Shown here piece by piece: positions 15,444 through 24,023 of a DNA stretch of 64,000 bases. The notes below the pieces were generated by a model. That model did no database searches and was not told the DNA's origin. It saw only the letters and a list, made by a program, of their open reading frames with translations. How positions within the stretch are numbered: position 1 is the stretch's first letter; each line of letters opens with the position of its first letter. The position numbers and the translations under genes were made by a program. The stretch lies in NCBI RefSeq assembly GCF_000577245.1, contig NZ_CBYO010000022.1, positions 620,001 to 684,000 of the forward strand, written 5' to 3'. The stretch is from Paucisalibacillus algeriensis (GTDB lineage Bacteria; Bacillota; Bacilli; Bacillales; Amphibacillaceae).

Positions 15444-16245
15444 CTAAAGTAATTTCCACTCCATTCCTGTCCTTCTAATGCTAACATTATAATCAATTTG
15501 AATATCCATATCCTTATAAATCTCCGCCCAGTTCTCATCTGTTTTGACCGTATTATCCCAATAACTTGGATACTTTGCGCGGATCTTGGCACCTAATCCG
15601 AATACAACCGATTTATCGTTTTGTAACTGTTTTAAGAATTTATCAGCCATCTGATTGACTTTTTTAGATGCTTGTTTTTCAATCTCTCGGATAGAGGACA
15701 AGTCCAATTGATTGGATTCAATTTCTTCTTCAATCATTGCTTCCACATTAACCTCAAACACAGCCTTTGGTTTTCCATTTTCAATTTTTGTCTTAATTTT
15801 CGATTCATGTTCTATTGCCTTAACCATGAAAACCCCTTGATCATTGGGCAGAGAAACAGGGACACTATATCCAGCTGGATTCTTCTCTTTGATGGCCATA
15901 TAAATTCCTATTTCTATCGGAGAGAATTTATCTATCATTTTGTCTCCTTTGAAATATACCATTCCATCAATAAGAATACGGTTATTTATTAATAACCCTT
16001 ACCCTTGGAAGAGTTGCATCTACCCCTGTATCAGAAAGATCAATCCAATACCTCCCTAAATATTCTCTAGGTAATTTACCAAACCGTACCGCATTATCAA
16101 GTGTATCGGATAAATAGAGTGATGGTACATTTTCAACAGGTGGTGCAGCCTCTAATACTTTTTTTGCATCACTACTATTTACTACCATCCAAGCTGTTCT
16201 TCGTACTTCAGGATTTCTTCTAAAGTGCGTGGATACAGAGACAGT
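15444..16245 (-). pseudogene. gerAC: Spore germination protein GerAC, truncated and frameshifted
   Basis: Two reading frames together give the C-terminal two thirds of a Ger(x)C lipoprotein. The first (stop at 15982) starts in mid-protein with STHFRRNPEVRRTAW and contains VVNSSDAKKVLEAAPP and VPSLYLSDTLDNAVR. The second, 15962-15444, continues with the GerAC C-terminal domain and ends in RRTGMEWKLL. At about 15985-15993 one extra A in AATAA(A)TAACCGT shifts the frame; removing it joins the two parts as VRVINN-NRILIDGMVYFKGDK. The N-terminal lipoprotein part is missing, because the VOC gene at 16245 abuts the break. GerAC is a germinant-receptor subunit; no gerAA or gerAB is present. Confidence 0.85.
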
Positions 16246-16775
16246 TACTTAAAGTAGATCATTTCTGTATAACCTTCATATGCCTTTCTTAATGTCTCTA
16301 AATCAAGCTTTGTCTTCATTTGAAGTAATGCTTTCATCACTCTTTCAGCCTTCTCCGTATCTTTATCACTTACCCAGGCATTTAATTGTTCTGGGACTAC
16401 TTGCCACGAGACACCATATTTATCTTTCAACCAGCCACAAACTTGAGCTTTTTCATCTCCACCTGTAGTAAGTCTATCCCAATAATAATCCAGTTCATCC
16501 TGTGACTCGCAATGAATGATGAAAGATATCGCTTCCGTGAATTTATAAATTGGACCACCATTTAAAGCAACAAATTTTTGACCTTCTAATTCAAACTCAA
16601 CCGTCATGACTTTTCCTTCTGTCCCAACATGCCCTTCTTTTCCATAACGAGTAATTCGATTAATGCTAGAATTCGGAAATATGGAAGTATAGAAATTAAC
16701 TGCTTCCTCCGCTTCATGGTCAAACCAGAGATTAGTTGAGATTTTATTTATCTTGTTATTCACATTATTCACCAC
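16245..16775 (-). CDS. PhnB-like VOC superfamily protein
   Basis: 176 residues. KISTNLWFDHEAEEAVNFYTSIFPNSSI and later GWLKDKYGVSWQVVP are hallmarks of the PhnB/3-demethylubiquinone-like branch of the vicinal oxygen chelate fold. Members are common in Bacillus but mostly without a known reaction. The stop codon adjoins the gerAC remnant, so an insertion or deletion joined this gene to the broken germination gene. The start ATG lies after a GGAAAGTGGTG sequence. Soluble, cytoplasmic. Confidence 0.85.
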   Translation of the reverse strand: MVNNVNNKINKISTNLWFDHEAEEAVNFYTSIFPNSSINRITRYGKEGHVGTEGKVMTVEFELEGQKFVALNGGPIYKFTEAISFIIHCESQDELDYYWDRLTTGGDEKAQVCGWLKDKYGVSWQVVPEQLNAWVSDKDTEKAERVMKALLQMKTKLDLETLRKAYEGYTEMIYFK

Positions 16776-16781
16776 TTTCCT

Positions 16782-17042
16782 CTACCTAAAATACATATAT
16801 AACGCAAACGCAATAAGCGATAGCACAATCGCTACAATATATATCCATGATAAACTTTTTACATTCGAAGATATCGATTTCGATTCATATTCCAGGGACC
16901 TTTTTAATGCATTCTCAGCCGTGTCCCCTTCCTCTTCATATTGTTTCATTCGGTTTTCTTCTTGCTTTATTACCATAAGTGTCGCAATCAACCCGATTAT
17001 ACATAACACAGCAATGATGACGATAACAATCCATATATCCAT
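16782..17042 (-). CDS. Small two-helix membrane protein
   Basis: 86 residues when started at the ATG at 17042, which follows AGGGGGG. One membrane helix at each end (residues 2-22 and 66-84) encloses a charged, probably coiled-coil cytoplasmic loop (KQEENRMKQYEEEGDTAENALKRS). Upstream in-frame codons lack an RBS and do not look coding. It ends 6 bases before the PhnB-like gene start, suggesting a two-gene unit. I do not recognise the family. Confidence 0.65.
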   Translation of the reverse strand: MDIWIVIVIIAVLCIIGLIATLMVIKQEENRMKQYEEEGDTAENALKRSLEYESKSISSNVKSLSWIYIVAIVLSLIAFALYMYFR

Positions 17043-17186
17043 GAAAACCCCCCTAATCGATTTATGTTGCTTTACTAATCTTACTATAAACGGGTTTTTA
17101 AATAAGCATAAGTTATGAATAAATAATGGCAAAAGGCAGCCCTACTATTGCTCATAAAGCAACACAGATCTGCCCTCATGAATTTC

Positions 17187-17582
17187 TTACTTGGCATTTT
17201 CATCTGGTTGATGAATACCGATAACATTTCCTTCCGTATCAACATAATAACCTTGCCATGCCATACCAGGCAAAGCATACTTTGGCAAAGCAACTTTGCC
17301 TCCATTTTCAAGAATCTTGGCTTCAGTAGAATCATAATCTTCTACATTCATCGTACAAGAAAAACCATTCATCGGTTGCCCTGGTTCTGGTGAAGCACCT
17401 TTTCGTTGCATTAATGCCCCATCTATCCCGTGTTCGCTTGCATCACCAGTTACAGCCCCAAAGTAAGGCATTCCGGCATAATCGCTCCAATCTTCAAACG
17501 TCCAACCAAATACTTCTTCATAAAACTTCTTAGCCCGGTCCATGTCCGTAACATGGATTTCAAAGTGTACTAGTCTTCCCAT
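17187..17582 (-). CDS. VOC-family (glyoxalase-like) protein
   Basis: About 131 residues of two beta-alpha-beta3 modules: GRLVHFEIHVTDMDRAKKFYEEVFGW opens the first and FSCTMNVEDYDSTEAKILENGGKV the second; the GMAWQGYYVDTEGNVIGIHQPD ending is typical of the antibiotic-resistance/dioxygenase-like VOC proteins. His6 and a late Glu position are candidate metal ligands. The start ATG at 17582 is chosen because GGAGGT precedes it. Reaction unknown. Confidence 0.85.
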   Translation of the reverse strand: MGRLVHFEIHVTDMDRAKKFYEEVFGWTFEDWSDYAGMPYFGAVTGDASEHGIDGALMQRKGASPEPGQPMNGFSCTMNVEDYDSTEAKILENGGKVALPKYALPGMAWQGYYVDTEGNVIGIHQPDENAK

Positions 17583-17597
17583 CGCTACCTCCAACAA

Positions 17598-17910
17598 ATT
17601 GATTTAGTTATTTCCTCTTAGTAATTCGATATTAGTTTTGATTTCCCTTCCTATTATTGTAAAAATATTAAGAATTTATTAACTATATTGAGATTTATTT
17701 ACCCTTACGTTATAACTTATATTACTTTCCTTCCCACAGGAGTCTCCGTATATTTCCGGAGCTAATATATAAAATTATTCGGATCTTCACTTTTATCTTT
17801 TAGTTATCCCCAGCCTCTTCTCATTTCTTATTCTTTCTCTCTTCAATGTTCTAAGACAACAATCGAAATGTAGTTTATTTAATACTCTAAACATAATCCT
17901 TTGATAGCAT
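17598..17910. other. Intergenic region, nothing recognised
   Basis: About 310 AT-rich bases between the ABC-F gene end and the VOC gene. I see no ORF with a ribosome binding site, no strong hairpin and no operator-like dyad. Confidence 0.5.
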
Positions 17911-19845
17911 TTATTCCATAGCAGTCAACCACAAATCCGTGGCCACTTCCAATTCTTCACTAAGTTCGACTTTTCGATTGTGTAGATTATTAAGCTCGTT
18001 GTAATCAATATTCGCTACTTCCATGGCTTCGTCTAAAGCTTCTAATTCTTTTTCAAGAGATTCTATTTTTTCTAGTAATCGTGCTTGATTGATCGATTGC
18101 TTTTTCTCGCTTGCTGCTTTTACGGGCTTTATCTGTTTTTTTGCTTCCGTTACAAGCGCATTACTTTCTTGTTCCTGCCTAAACTTCTCTTTTTCATGTC
18201 TATAATAATCGTAGTTTCCTAGATAGCTATTTAAAGAAAAGTCTTCCACTGCTATAATACGGTTACTCATTTTATTGATAAAGTAACGGTCATGTGAAAT
18301 AAAGAAGATCGTTCCTTGAAAGTCTTCTAATGCTTCTTCCAGCGTCTCAATAGAATCAATATCCAGATGGTTGGTTGGCTCATCTAGAATTAATAGATTT
18401 ACCTCATCATATAATAAAATGGCTAACTTCAGACGGATTCTTTCCCCACCGGATAAATACTTCACTTTTTTAAAGACACTTGATTGATAAAACATAAATT
18501 TAGAAAGATACTCTCGTGCTTTCCCCTCTACGATAGAGATATCTTCTCTAAAGACCTCAATTAACATCAACTCCTCATTATTAAATGATATTTTTTGCGG
18601 TAAATAGGCTACTTTTACATTTGAACCTAACTCAATTTTCCCCTTGTCCGGGTGTTCTTCACCTAACAGCATTTTCAAGAATGTGGTTTTACCACTACCG
18701 TTTGGACCGATAAGACCAACTCTTTCGCCATAATGAACCATGACCCCAGCATCCCTGAATAGTAATCTTTCCCCATAGCTTTTGGTAAGGTCTGTTGCTT
18801 TGATGGTCTCTTTTCCAGAGCGCTCAGACTCACTCATGGTCAATCGCATATTTTTTCTTTCAAGTACTGGCTTATCTAGGCGTTCCATTTTCGAAAGTCT
18901 TTTCTGGATACTAGCTGCTCTTCTAAAGAACTTATTATTATCAGCACGAATTGCCCAATCTCTCAAGTCTTTTACTTGTTTTTCCATAGTGTTTATCTTC
19001 TTTTGTTGTTCACGGTATTGTTCTAATTGAATTCGCAAGTTTTCTTCCTTCTGTTCTACAAAAGATGAATAATTTCCCTTGTAACTTGTAGATTCCATAT
19101 CCTCAATCTCAACGATTTTTGTTGCGACATGATCCAGAAAATAGCGGTCATGCGACACAATCAGGACAATGCCTTTATAGTTTTTTAAATAATTCTCTAG
19201 CCACTCAATGGAATCCATGTCTAAGTGGTTTGTTGGCTCATCTAATAGTAAGATGTTCGGGTTATGGATCAGTAGTTTCCCTAAGATGACGGTTGTTTTC
19301 TCACCACCACTTAGGTAATCAAAATCTCGTTGCAGAAAACTTTCATCAAATTTTAATCCCGTACAAACTTTACTTAATTTTTCATCACGTTCATATCCAC
19401 CCTTCACTTCATACAAATGGACTAAACTACTGTATTTATTAAGTGCTTTTTCAAGAGTACTACCTTCCACCTTTTTCATCTGTTCTTCTTGTTCGCGCAT
19501 TTGTTTCTCGATTGCGTCTATTTCTTCAAAAGCAAGATTGAGATTGTCCATAACTTTTAGACCATGTGGGTAATCCGGTACTTGTTCTAAATAGGCACTC
19601 GTCGCTCCACGGGGTAGTACATGGATTAATCCTTCATCATACCCATAGCTTGTTGTTTGCGGATAACCTGGGTAGTAATTCATCTGCTCAATTCCGGCAA
19701 TCACTTTAAGAATAGTAGATTTCCCACTTCCATTCACACCTACAATCCCAATCTTATCGCCATCGTAAGCTTCCAGACTGACATCTTCTAACACAAGAGT
19801 TGCGTCCATATATTTTTTTATTCCATTCAATTTAAGCTCTAACAT
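17911..19845 (-). CDS. ABC-F family ATPase (ribosome-associated, possible antibiotic target protection)
   Basis: 644 residues and two ABC domains without membrane helices: Walker A GVNGSGKST and GPNGSGKTT, signatures LSGGEKTT and LSGGERIR, and two copies of LLLDEPTNHLD/LILDEPTNHLD. A basic linker of about 80 residues (NNKFFRRAASIQKRLSKMERLDK) lies between the domains and a C-terminal coiled coil closes the protein. ABC-F proteins bind the ribosomal E site and either aid translation or dislodge antibiotics. The first domain has an insertion after the Walker A helix (PGYPQTTSYGYDEGL). The long leader with small ORFs and an attenuator supports drug-induced expression. ATG at 19845 follows AAGGAAGGAA. 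Confidence 0.9.
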   Translation of the reverse strand: MLELKLNGIKKYMDATLVLEDVSLEAYDGDKIGIVGVNGSGKSTILKVIAGIEQMNYYPGYPQTTSYGYDEGLIHVLPRGATSAYLEQVPDYPHGLKVMDNLNLAFEEIDAIEKQMREQEEQMKKVEGSTLEKALNKYSSLVHLYEVKGGYERDEKLSKVCTGLKFDESFLQRDFDYLSGGEKTTVILGKLLIHNPNILLLDEPTNHLDMDSIEWLENYLKNYKGIVLIVSHDRYFLDHVATKIVEIEDMESTSYKGNYSSFVEQKEENLRIQLEQYREQQKKINTMEKQVKDLRDWAIRADNNKFFRRAASIQKRLSKMERLDKPVLERKNMRLTMSESERSGKETIKATDLTKSYGERLLFRDAGVMVHYGERVGLIGPNGSGKTTFLKMLLGEEHPDKGKIELGSNVKVAYLPQKISFNNEELMLIEVFREDISIVEGKAREYLSKFMFYQSSVFKKVKYLSGGERIRLKLAILLYDEVNLLILDEPTNHLDIDSIETLEEALEDFQGTIFFISHDRYFINKMSNRIIAVEDFSLNSYLGNYDYYRHEKEKFRQEQESNALVTEAKKQIKPVKAASEKKQSINQARLLEKIESLEKELEALDEAMEVANIDYNELNNLHNRKVELSEELEVATDLWLTAME

Positions 19846-19926
19846 ATTATTTCCTTCCTTCATCCCTTAGTCCGTTACACCAAATTGGACAGGCTTCAAC
19901 AAGAATCCTACTACTATTCAGCTGCA

Positions 19927-19964
19927 AAATAAATAGACCATAAGAAGAAATACTTCTTACAGTC
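19927..19964 (-). terminator. Attenuator-like terminator in the ABC-F leader
   Basis: On the minus strand GACTGTAAGAAG and CTTCTTATGGTC pair over 12 positions (two G-U) around a 5-base loop, followed by TATTTATTTT. It lies about 80 bases before the ABC-F start and about 100 bases after the 32-codon leader ORF, where a conditional terminator is expected. Confidence 0.65.
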
Positions 19965-20067
19965 TAAAATAGTCCGTGAAAATAATGAGGCGGCTATATG
20001 CTTGAAAAAAAGCAAATACAACTACCCATACGACAAGAACCGGTACAAATCTTCCCCAGTCGTACGA

Positions 20068-20166
20068 TTATGATCTCCGTTTCAGATTAAGTAAGTAACC
20101 TTCTAAATTGCCCTGATTTCTATTGGCATAACAAATAAACCTATAAAATAATAGGTGCTTATGCAT
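20068..20166 (-). CDS. Leader peptide, 32 codons, upstream of ABC-F
   Basis: ATG at 20166 is preceded by AATAAGGATTTTTA, a weak but usable ribosome binding site. The ORF encodes a basic peptide (MHKHLLFYRF...LNLKRRS) ending in TAA. It is not similar to anything I know. Its place between a 6-codon ORF and the attenuator hairpin suggests a regulatory upstream ORF whose stalling would change leader RNA folding. Confidence 0.45.
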   Translation of the reverse strand: MHKHLLFYRFICYANRNQGNLEGYLLNLKRRS

Positions 20167-20201
20167 TAAAAATCCTTATTAATTTGAAAATCAATTAATA
20201 A

Positions 20202-20222
20202 TTAGCAATTAGTCGGCATCAT
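20202..20222 (-). CDS. Leader mini-ORF (MMPTNC) upstream of ABC-F
   Basis: Six codons plus stop, following AAAGGGGTTAGG at a usable spacing. Mini-ORFs of this kind precede antibiotic-inducible ABC-F and erm genes and act through ribosome stalling. It lies first in the leader, so a ribosome held here would free downstream sequence. Function is inferred from position only. Confidence 0.45.
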   Translation of the reverse strand: MMPTNC

Positions 20223-20290
20223 GATTACCTAACCCCTTTCGAAATTTATTATATTATTGCACTTTTTTGTTATTTTGTAAATAGGTAATG

Positions 20291-20328
20291 TAAAAGAACA
20301 GGTTCATGATCCTAAGGATTATAAACCT
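20291..20328 (-). terminator. Rho-independent terminator of the RNase J gene
   Basis: On the minus strand AGGTTTATAATCC and GGATCATGAACCT pair (one mismatch, one G-U) around TTA, followed by GTTCTTTTA. It lies about 15 bases after the 20346 stop. Confidence 0.75.
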
Positions 20329-20345
20329 GCCCTATTTTCCAGGAA

Positions 20346-22004
20346 TTATATTTCAATCAAAATAGGCACTATCATTGGTCGCTTCCTGGTTTTCTCTTTG
20401 ATATACTGCCCTACTAGTTTTTTGATTTGCTTTTTCTTCACATTCCACGAGTATCGATTTGCCTCATGCAATTCTTCGACGGTGTCATGGATGATACGAA
20501 TCATCCCTTTTCGCAACTGTGAGAAGTTATTGTCAACAAATCCACGTGAAATTATTTCTGGTTCTGCCAACATTTCACCTTCTTGTTTACTCATCGGTAG
20601 TATAAGCATGATCATGCCGTCTTCAGAAATTTGTTTACGATCTCGTAGTACAAAATCAATATTTCCCACATCCACCCCATCAACATAAGTGCTTCCAGCT
20701 GGGATAGACCTGGTACTGCGGGCAACGGAATTTTCAATATCAACGACGTCACCATTTTTTAAAATAAACACATTTTCTTTTTCTACACCAACAGATTCTG
20801 CGAGTAATCGATGATGATGTAGCATTCGATATTCTCCATGGATTGGAATAACATACGTTGGTCTCATCAGTGTCAGCATGAGTTTTAAGTCTTCCTGATA
20901 ACCATGGCCAGACACATGCATACCTGAACTACTTCCTGAACCATATATAACATGAGCACCTAGCTGGTACAGATTGTCGATAATGGCAGATATATTTTTT
21001 TCATTCCCAGGGATTGGACCTGCGGCAAGGATGACGGTATCTTCCGGTAAGATTTCTGCATCGCGGAAGTTTCCTGTAGAAAGGCGACTAAGGGCAGCAC
21101 CTGGCTCACCTTGACTTCCTGTACATAATATAGTGACCTTTTCTGGCGGATAGTCATCAATTTCGTTTGGTTCGATTAGCATACCTTTGGGGACGTTTAG
21201 ATAGCCACGGTCCATCGCAACCCCAATCACATTTATCATCGACCTACCAAGTAGTACTAACTTCCGGTTTGTTTTTTCTGAAGCTTGAACAACCTGCTGG
21301 ACACGGCTAACATTGGAAGCGAAAGTAGAAACAATAACTTTTTGCTTCGCTTTCATAAACATATTCTCTAAATTTTCACCAACCATTTGTTCGGATGGTG
21401 TAAATCCTTTTCGTTCCGCATTGGTACTTTCAGATAGTAGCAATAGGACTCCTTTATTTCCTATCTCGGCCATTTTATGTATTTCAGGACGTTCTTGATT
21501 GGCAGGAGTTAGATCAAATTTGAAGTCTCCAGTATGCACAATCGTTCCTTCAGGGGTATTGAAGACAATACCTAAGCAATCTGGAATACTATGATTAACT
21601 CTGAAAAAGCTAATACTCATTGCTCCAAGTTGGACTACGGAATCTGAATGAATTTCATAAAGCTCGGTTTCCCTTAGAATTCGATGTTCCTTTAATTTAA
21701 TTTCAATTACTCCCAGAGTGAACCTTGTTGCATAAATGGGTACGTTGATTTTCTTAAGGAAATAAGGAATCCCACCAATATGATCTTCATGACCATGTGT
21801 AACAATTAGGGCACGTACCCTATCCTTATTTTCTTCCAGATATGAAATATCCGGAATAATTAAATCAATCCCCAATAAACTCTCATCTGGAAACTTATTC
21901 CCACAATCAATAAGAATAATATCCTCACCATACTCAATGCCATACATATTCTTCCCAATCTCATTTAAACCACCAAGGGCAAACACAGATAACAAGTTTT
22001 TCAT
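20346..22004 (-). CDS. Ribonuclease J family protein
   Basis: About 552 residues in the classic RNase J order: metallo-beta-lactamase core with HGHEDHIGGIPYFL, HTGDFKFD and HSIPDCLGI, a beta-CASP domain (STFASNVSRVQQVV, SGHGYQEDLKLML, PIHGEYRM) and a C-terminal domain ending TRKRPMIVPILIEI. Zn-binding His/Asp residues are all present, so it should be an active endo/5'-exonuclease, unlike RNase J2, which lacks them. Divergence from B. subtilis RNase J1 as I recall it suggests an extra paralog. ATG at 22004 follows GGAGGG; the longer N-terminal reading contains the intergenic repeat at 22041. A terminator follows. Confidence 0.93.
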   Translation of the reverse strand: MKNLLSVFALGGLNEIGKNMYGIEYGEDIILIDCGNKFPDESLLGIDLIIPDISYLEENKDRVRALIVTHGHEDHIGGIPYFLKKINVPIYATRFTLGVIEIKLKEHRILRETELYEIHSDSVVQLGAMSISFFRVNHSIPDCLGIVFNTPEGTIVHTGDFKFDLTPANQERPEIHKMAEIGNKGVLLLLSESTNAERKGFTPSEQMVGENLENMFMKAKQKVIVSTFASNVSRVQQVVQASEKTNRKLVLLGRSMINVIGVAMDRGYLNVPKGMLIEPNEIDDYPPEKVTILCTGSQGEPGAALSRLSTGNFRDAEILPEDTVILAAGPIPGNEKNISAIIDNLYQLGAHVIYGSGSSSGMHVSGHGYQEDLKLMLTLMRPTYVIPIHGEYRMLHHHRLLAESVGVEKENVFILKNGDVVDIENSVARSTRSIPAGSTYVDGVDVGNIDFVLRDRKQISEDGMIMLILPMSKQEGEMLAEPEIISRGFVDNNFSQLRKGMIRIIHDTVEELHEANRYSWNVKKKQIKKLVGQYIKEKTRKRPMIVPILIEI

Positions 22005-22040
22005 ATACATACCCTCCTGCACAATATTATGCCCTTTATT

Positions 22041-22064
22041 GGTGCCTGTCACTCCCCGAATTTT
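22041..22064 (+). repeat. Intergenic repeat, left arm of a long-range inverted pair
   Basis: GGTGCCTGTCACTCCCCG plus AATTTT matches, in inverted orientation with one mismatch over 24 bases, the sequence at 22651-22674. The two arms bracket phnA and its terminator. The motif resembles short repeats dispersed between genes in many Bacillaceae. Confidence 0.7.
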
Positions 22065-22096
22065 ATCTAAATTTGTCATTTTTATAGTAATTATCG

Positions 22097-22137
22097 CAAA
22101 AAAAGCCGATTGGTTCCGAGTACAAAACCAATCGACT
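22097..22137 (-). terminator. Rho-independent terminator of phnA
   Basis: On the minus strand a 12-pair stem (AGTCGATTGGTT with AACCAATCGGCT, one G-U) is followed by seven T. It lies about 55 bases beyond the phnA stop. Confidence 0.9.
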
Positions 22138-22190
22138 TATATGTGTATCATATTTTCTTCTTTTCGAAGTGCTATTTCATTTGATAATGC

Positions 22191-22529
22191 TCATATTTTT
22201 TTCACAAATTCTGATTTTAGTTTCATCGGGCCAAATCCATCAATCTTACAATCAATATCGTGGTCTCCTTCTACTAAGCGAATATTTTTCACTTTTGTTC
22301 CTTGTTTTAACACAGATGAACTTCCTTTAACTTTTAGGTCCTTTATAACGGTGATAGTATCTCCATCGCTTAAGACATTCCCATTTGCATCCTTGATTAT
22401 GCTACTATCCTCATCATTTTCTGTTTCCTGATTGACCATCCACTCATGACCACATTCTGGGCACACTAACATTGTCCCGTCTTCATATGTATACTCTGAA
22501 TTACATTTTGGGCAATTAGGTAGATTCAT
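22191..22529 (-). CDS. phnA: PhnA/YjdM-family zinc-ribbon protein
   Basis: 112 residues. A four-Cys zinc ribbon (CPKC and CPECGHEW) is followed by the conserved PhnA beta domain ([60 protein letters not shown] as landmarks). Despite the phosphonate name, the family's role is not settled. It is monocistronic, with its own terminator, between two arms of an inverted repeat. ATG follows AGAGGAGGGACC. Confidence 0.92.
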   Translation of the reverse strand: MNLPNCPKCNSEYTYEDGTMLVCPECGHEWMVNQETENDEDSSIIKDANGNVLSDGDTITVIKDLKVKGSSSVLKQGTKVKNIRLVEGDHDIDCKIDGFGPMKLKSEFVKKI

Positions 22530-22650
22530 CGCAGGTCCCTCCTCTTGGAAAATTAATACAATATAGTCTCCCTCTATACTACCTATTTTTTTGAGAAAGG
22601 GAAGTTTTTACTTTTGCTAAAGGGGAAACTCCCCGAGAACTTCGCATTCG

Positions 22651-22674
22651 AAAATCCGGGGAGTGACAGGCACC
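22651..22674 (-). repeat. Intergenic repeat, right arm of a long-range inverted pair
   Basis: AAAATCCGGGGAGTGACAGG plus CACC is the reverse complement of 22041-22064 with one difference. CTCCCCG at 22629-22635 can also pair locally with CGGGGAG here, giving a hairpin next to the DUF4317 gene end. A shorter relative (GTGCCAGGCACCG) occurs at 41413-41425. Confidence 0.7.
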
Positions 22675-22676
22675 GC

Positions 22677-23858
22677 CTATTCTTCTGCTTTTTGAAAGAG
22701 TGCTTCTGGTACCATTTCGAATCCTTCGATCATGGTGTTTTCTTCTAGTTCAATCATGAGGTAGATTTTTCCGTTTAGATGTACTTGGCGGACATGGCGT
22801 AGTTCTGGTGGACTAATGGAAAGGTCCGCTACTTTTGTTTTTACTTTTATTGATTTAGATGAATACTTCGGTAAGATGTTACTTGCCTTTAACTCATAAT
22901 TTCCATCATCAATCACGGTCTTAAATGCTTCTTCTACTTTTTCGGTATCAACGTCTTTTACACCACTTGTTCTTAGGACCTTTTCAACATCTTTATAGTC
23001 TAACTTAGGAACTTCTTCCTCTTCGTTTTCTTCAATTACACGATGAATTTCGTCATAAACATTGGATAGTGTTGATGTATTAATTTTATCTCCGGCTACT
23101 TTTTTAACGATTTCTTCAAAGACTATCTTGTCATCCTCAGCGGTCATGGTTTCTTCTGCATTCAACACTTCATCGATGAAGTGATAGCTTAACTCATACT
23201 TCTTCCCAGCCGAATATAACACATGATTGACGTCTGCAGCATTATCCGAAAAACAAGGGAAAAGAAATCCTGATAACGGTGCCTTCAAGTTGATAATGGG
23301 GTCTACCACAATATTATATTTAAACTGCTTCTCCACATAGTCAAAGAGTAATTCTTTTTTCGGATCTTGTGTACTATTCATGCTACATAAAATAAATGAA
23401 TTGGAGAATACTGTATCCCGCTCATTTTCTTCTGTTTCCTCATTGCGACGCTTCACTGGCTTCATATATTCTCCACGAATAAAGGTAACCACAATATCCA
23501 TCTCATATTGCTTATCATGTAACATTTTCTCTACCAATCGAAGCATATGGCTCTTCCATTCTTCTGTATCCCTACTTAATAATCCTTGATGAAGAATCAA
23601 CTGGCTATTATCTTCTACATCACGTTGGAACTTTAACTCAAATAATTTTTCATCCAACTGACCGGATAGTACTTTTTTAAAATTATCCATAAATAGTTCT
23701 TTCTGTTCTTCTTCAAGCATCTCAAATGGGAAACTTTGATGATGATAAATATCGCTTGATTCCTTCATAATATACACGTAAAAAATTTCATGTATTTTCA
23801 ATAAATCATTGTTTACTTTGAACTGTCGTTTAAAATTTGCTATGTCCTTTTTGTTCAA
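22677..23858 (-). CDS. DUF4317-family protein
   Basis: About 393 residues, cytoplasmic and acidic. LNKKDIANFKRQFKVNND at the start and the SGFLFPCFSDNAADVNHVLY segment in the middle are characteristic of DUF4317, a Firmicutes family without a known activity. The likely start is TTG at 23858, because AGGAGTG precedes it by 8 bases; the upstream ATG at 23903 lacks an RBS. It stands alone and is divergent from the ferritin-like gene. Confidence 0.82.
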   Translation of the reverse strand: MNKKDIANFKRQFKVNNDLLKIHEIFYVYIMKESSDIYHHQSFPFEMLEEEQKELFMDNFKKVLSGQLDEKLFELKFQRDVEDNSQLILHQGLLSRDTEEWKSHMLRLVEKMLHDKQYEMDIVVTFIRGEYMKPVKRRNEETEENERDTVFSNSFILCSMNSTQDPKKELLFDYVEKQFKYNIVVDPIINLKAPLSGFLFPCFSDNAADVNHVLYSAGKKYELSYHFIDEVLNAEETMTAEDDKIVFEEIVKKVAGDKINTSTLSNVYDEIHRVIEENEEEEVPKLDYKDVEKVLRTSGVKDVDTEKVEEAFKTVIDDGNYELKASNILPKYSSKSIKVKTKVADLSISPPELRHVRQVHLNGKIYLMIELEENTMIEGFEMVPEALFQKAEE

Positions 23859-24023
23859 TGTTATTACACTCCTAGGCAGATTATCGTAATAGTTTCCACA
23901 CACATTCTATCATTTTAACATGAATCGATTAGTATCATAATCAATTTGTCCATGTGTTTCGTATACGGAATAATGTTTTCTCAAATAATAATGAAAATAG
24001 CTAATACTTGGAGGGCAAACATA

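Larger units (their letters stand above)
19846..20345. other. Leader of the ABC-F gene and tail of the RNase J transcript
   Basis: About 500 bases without a long ORF. From the RNase J side they hold its terminator (20291-20328), then a GGGGTTAGG ribosome binding site with a 6-codon ORF, a 32-codon ORF, an 8-base dyad near 20023-20070 and a 12-pair hairpin with T-rich tail (19927-19964) before the ABC-F start. Confidence 0.6.
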
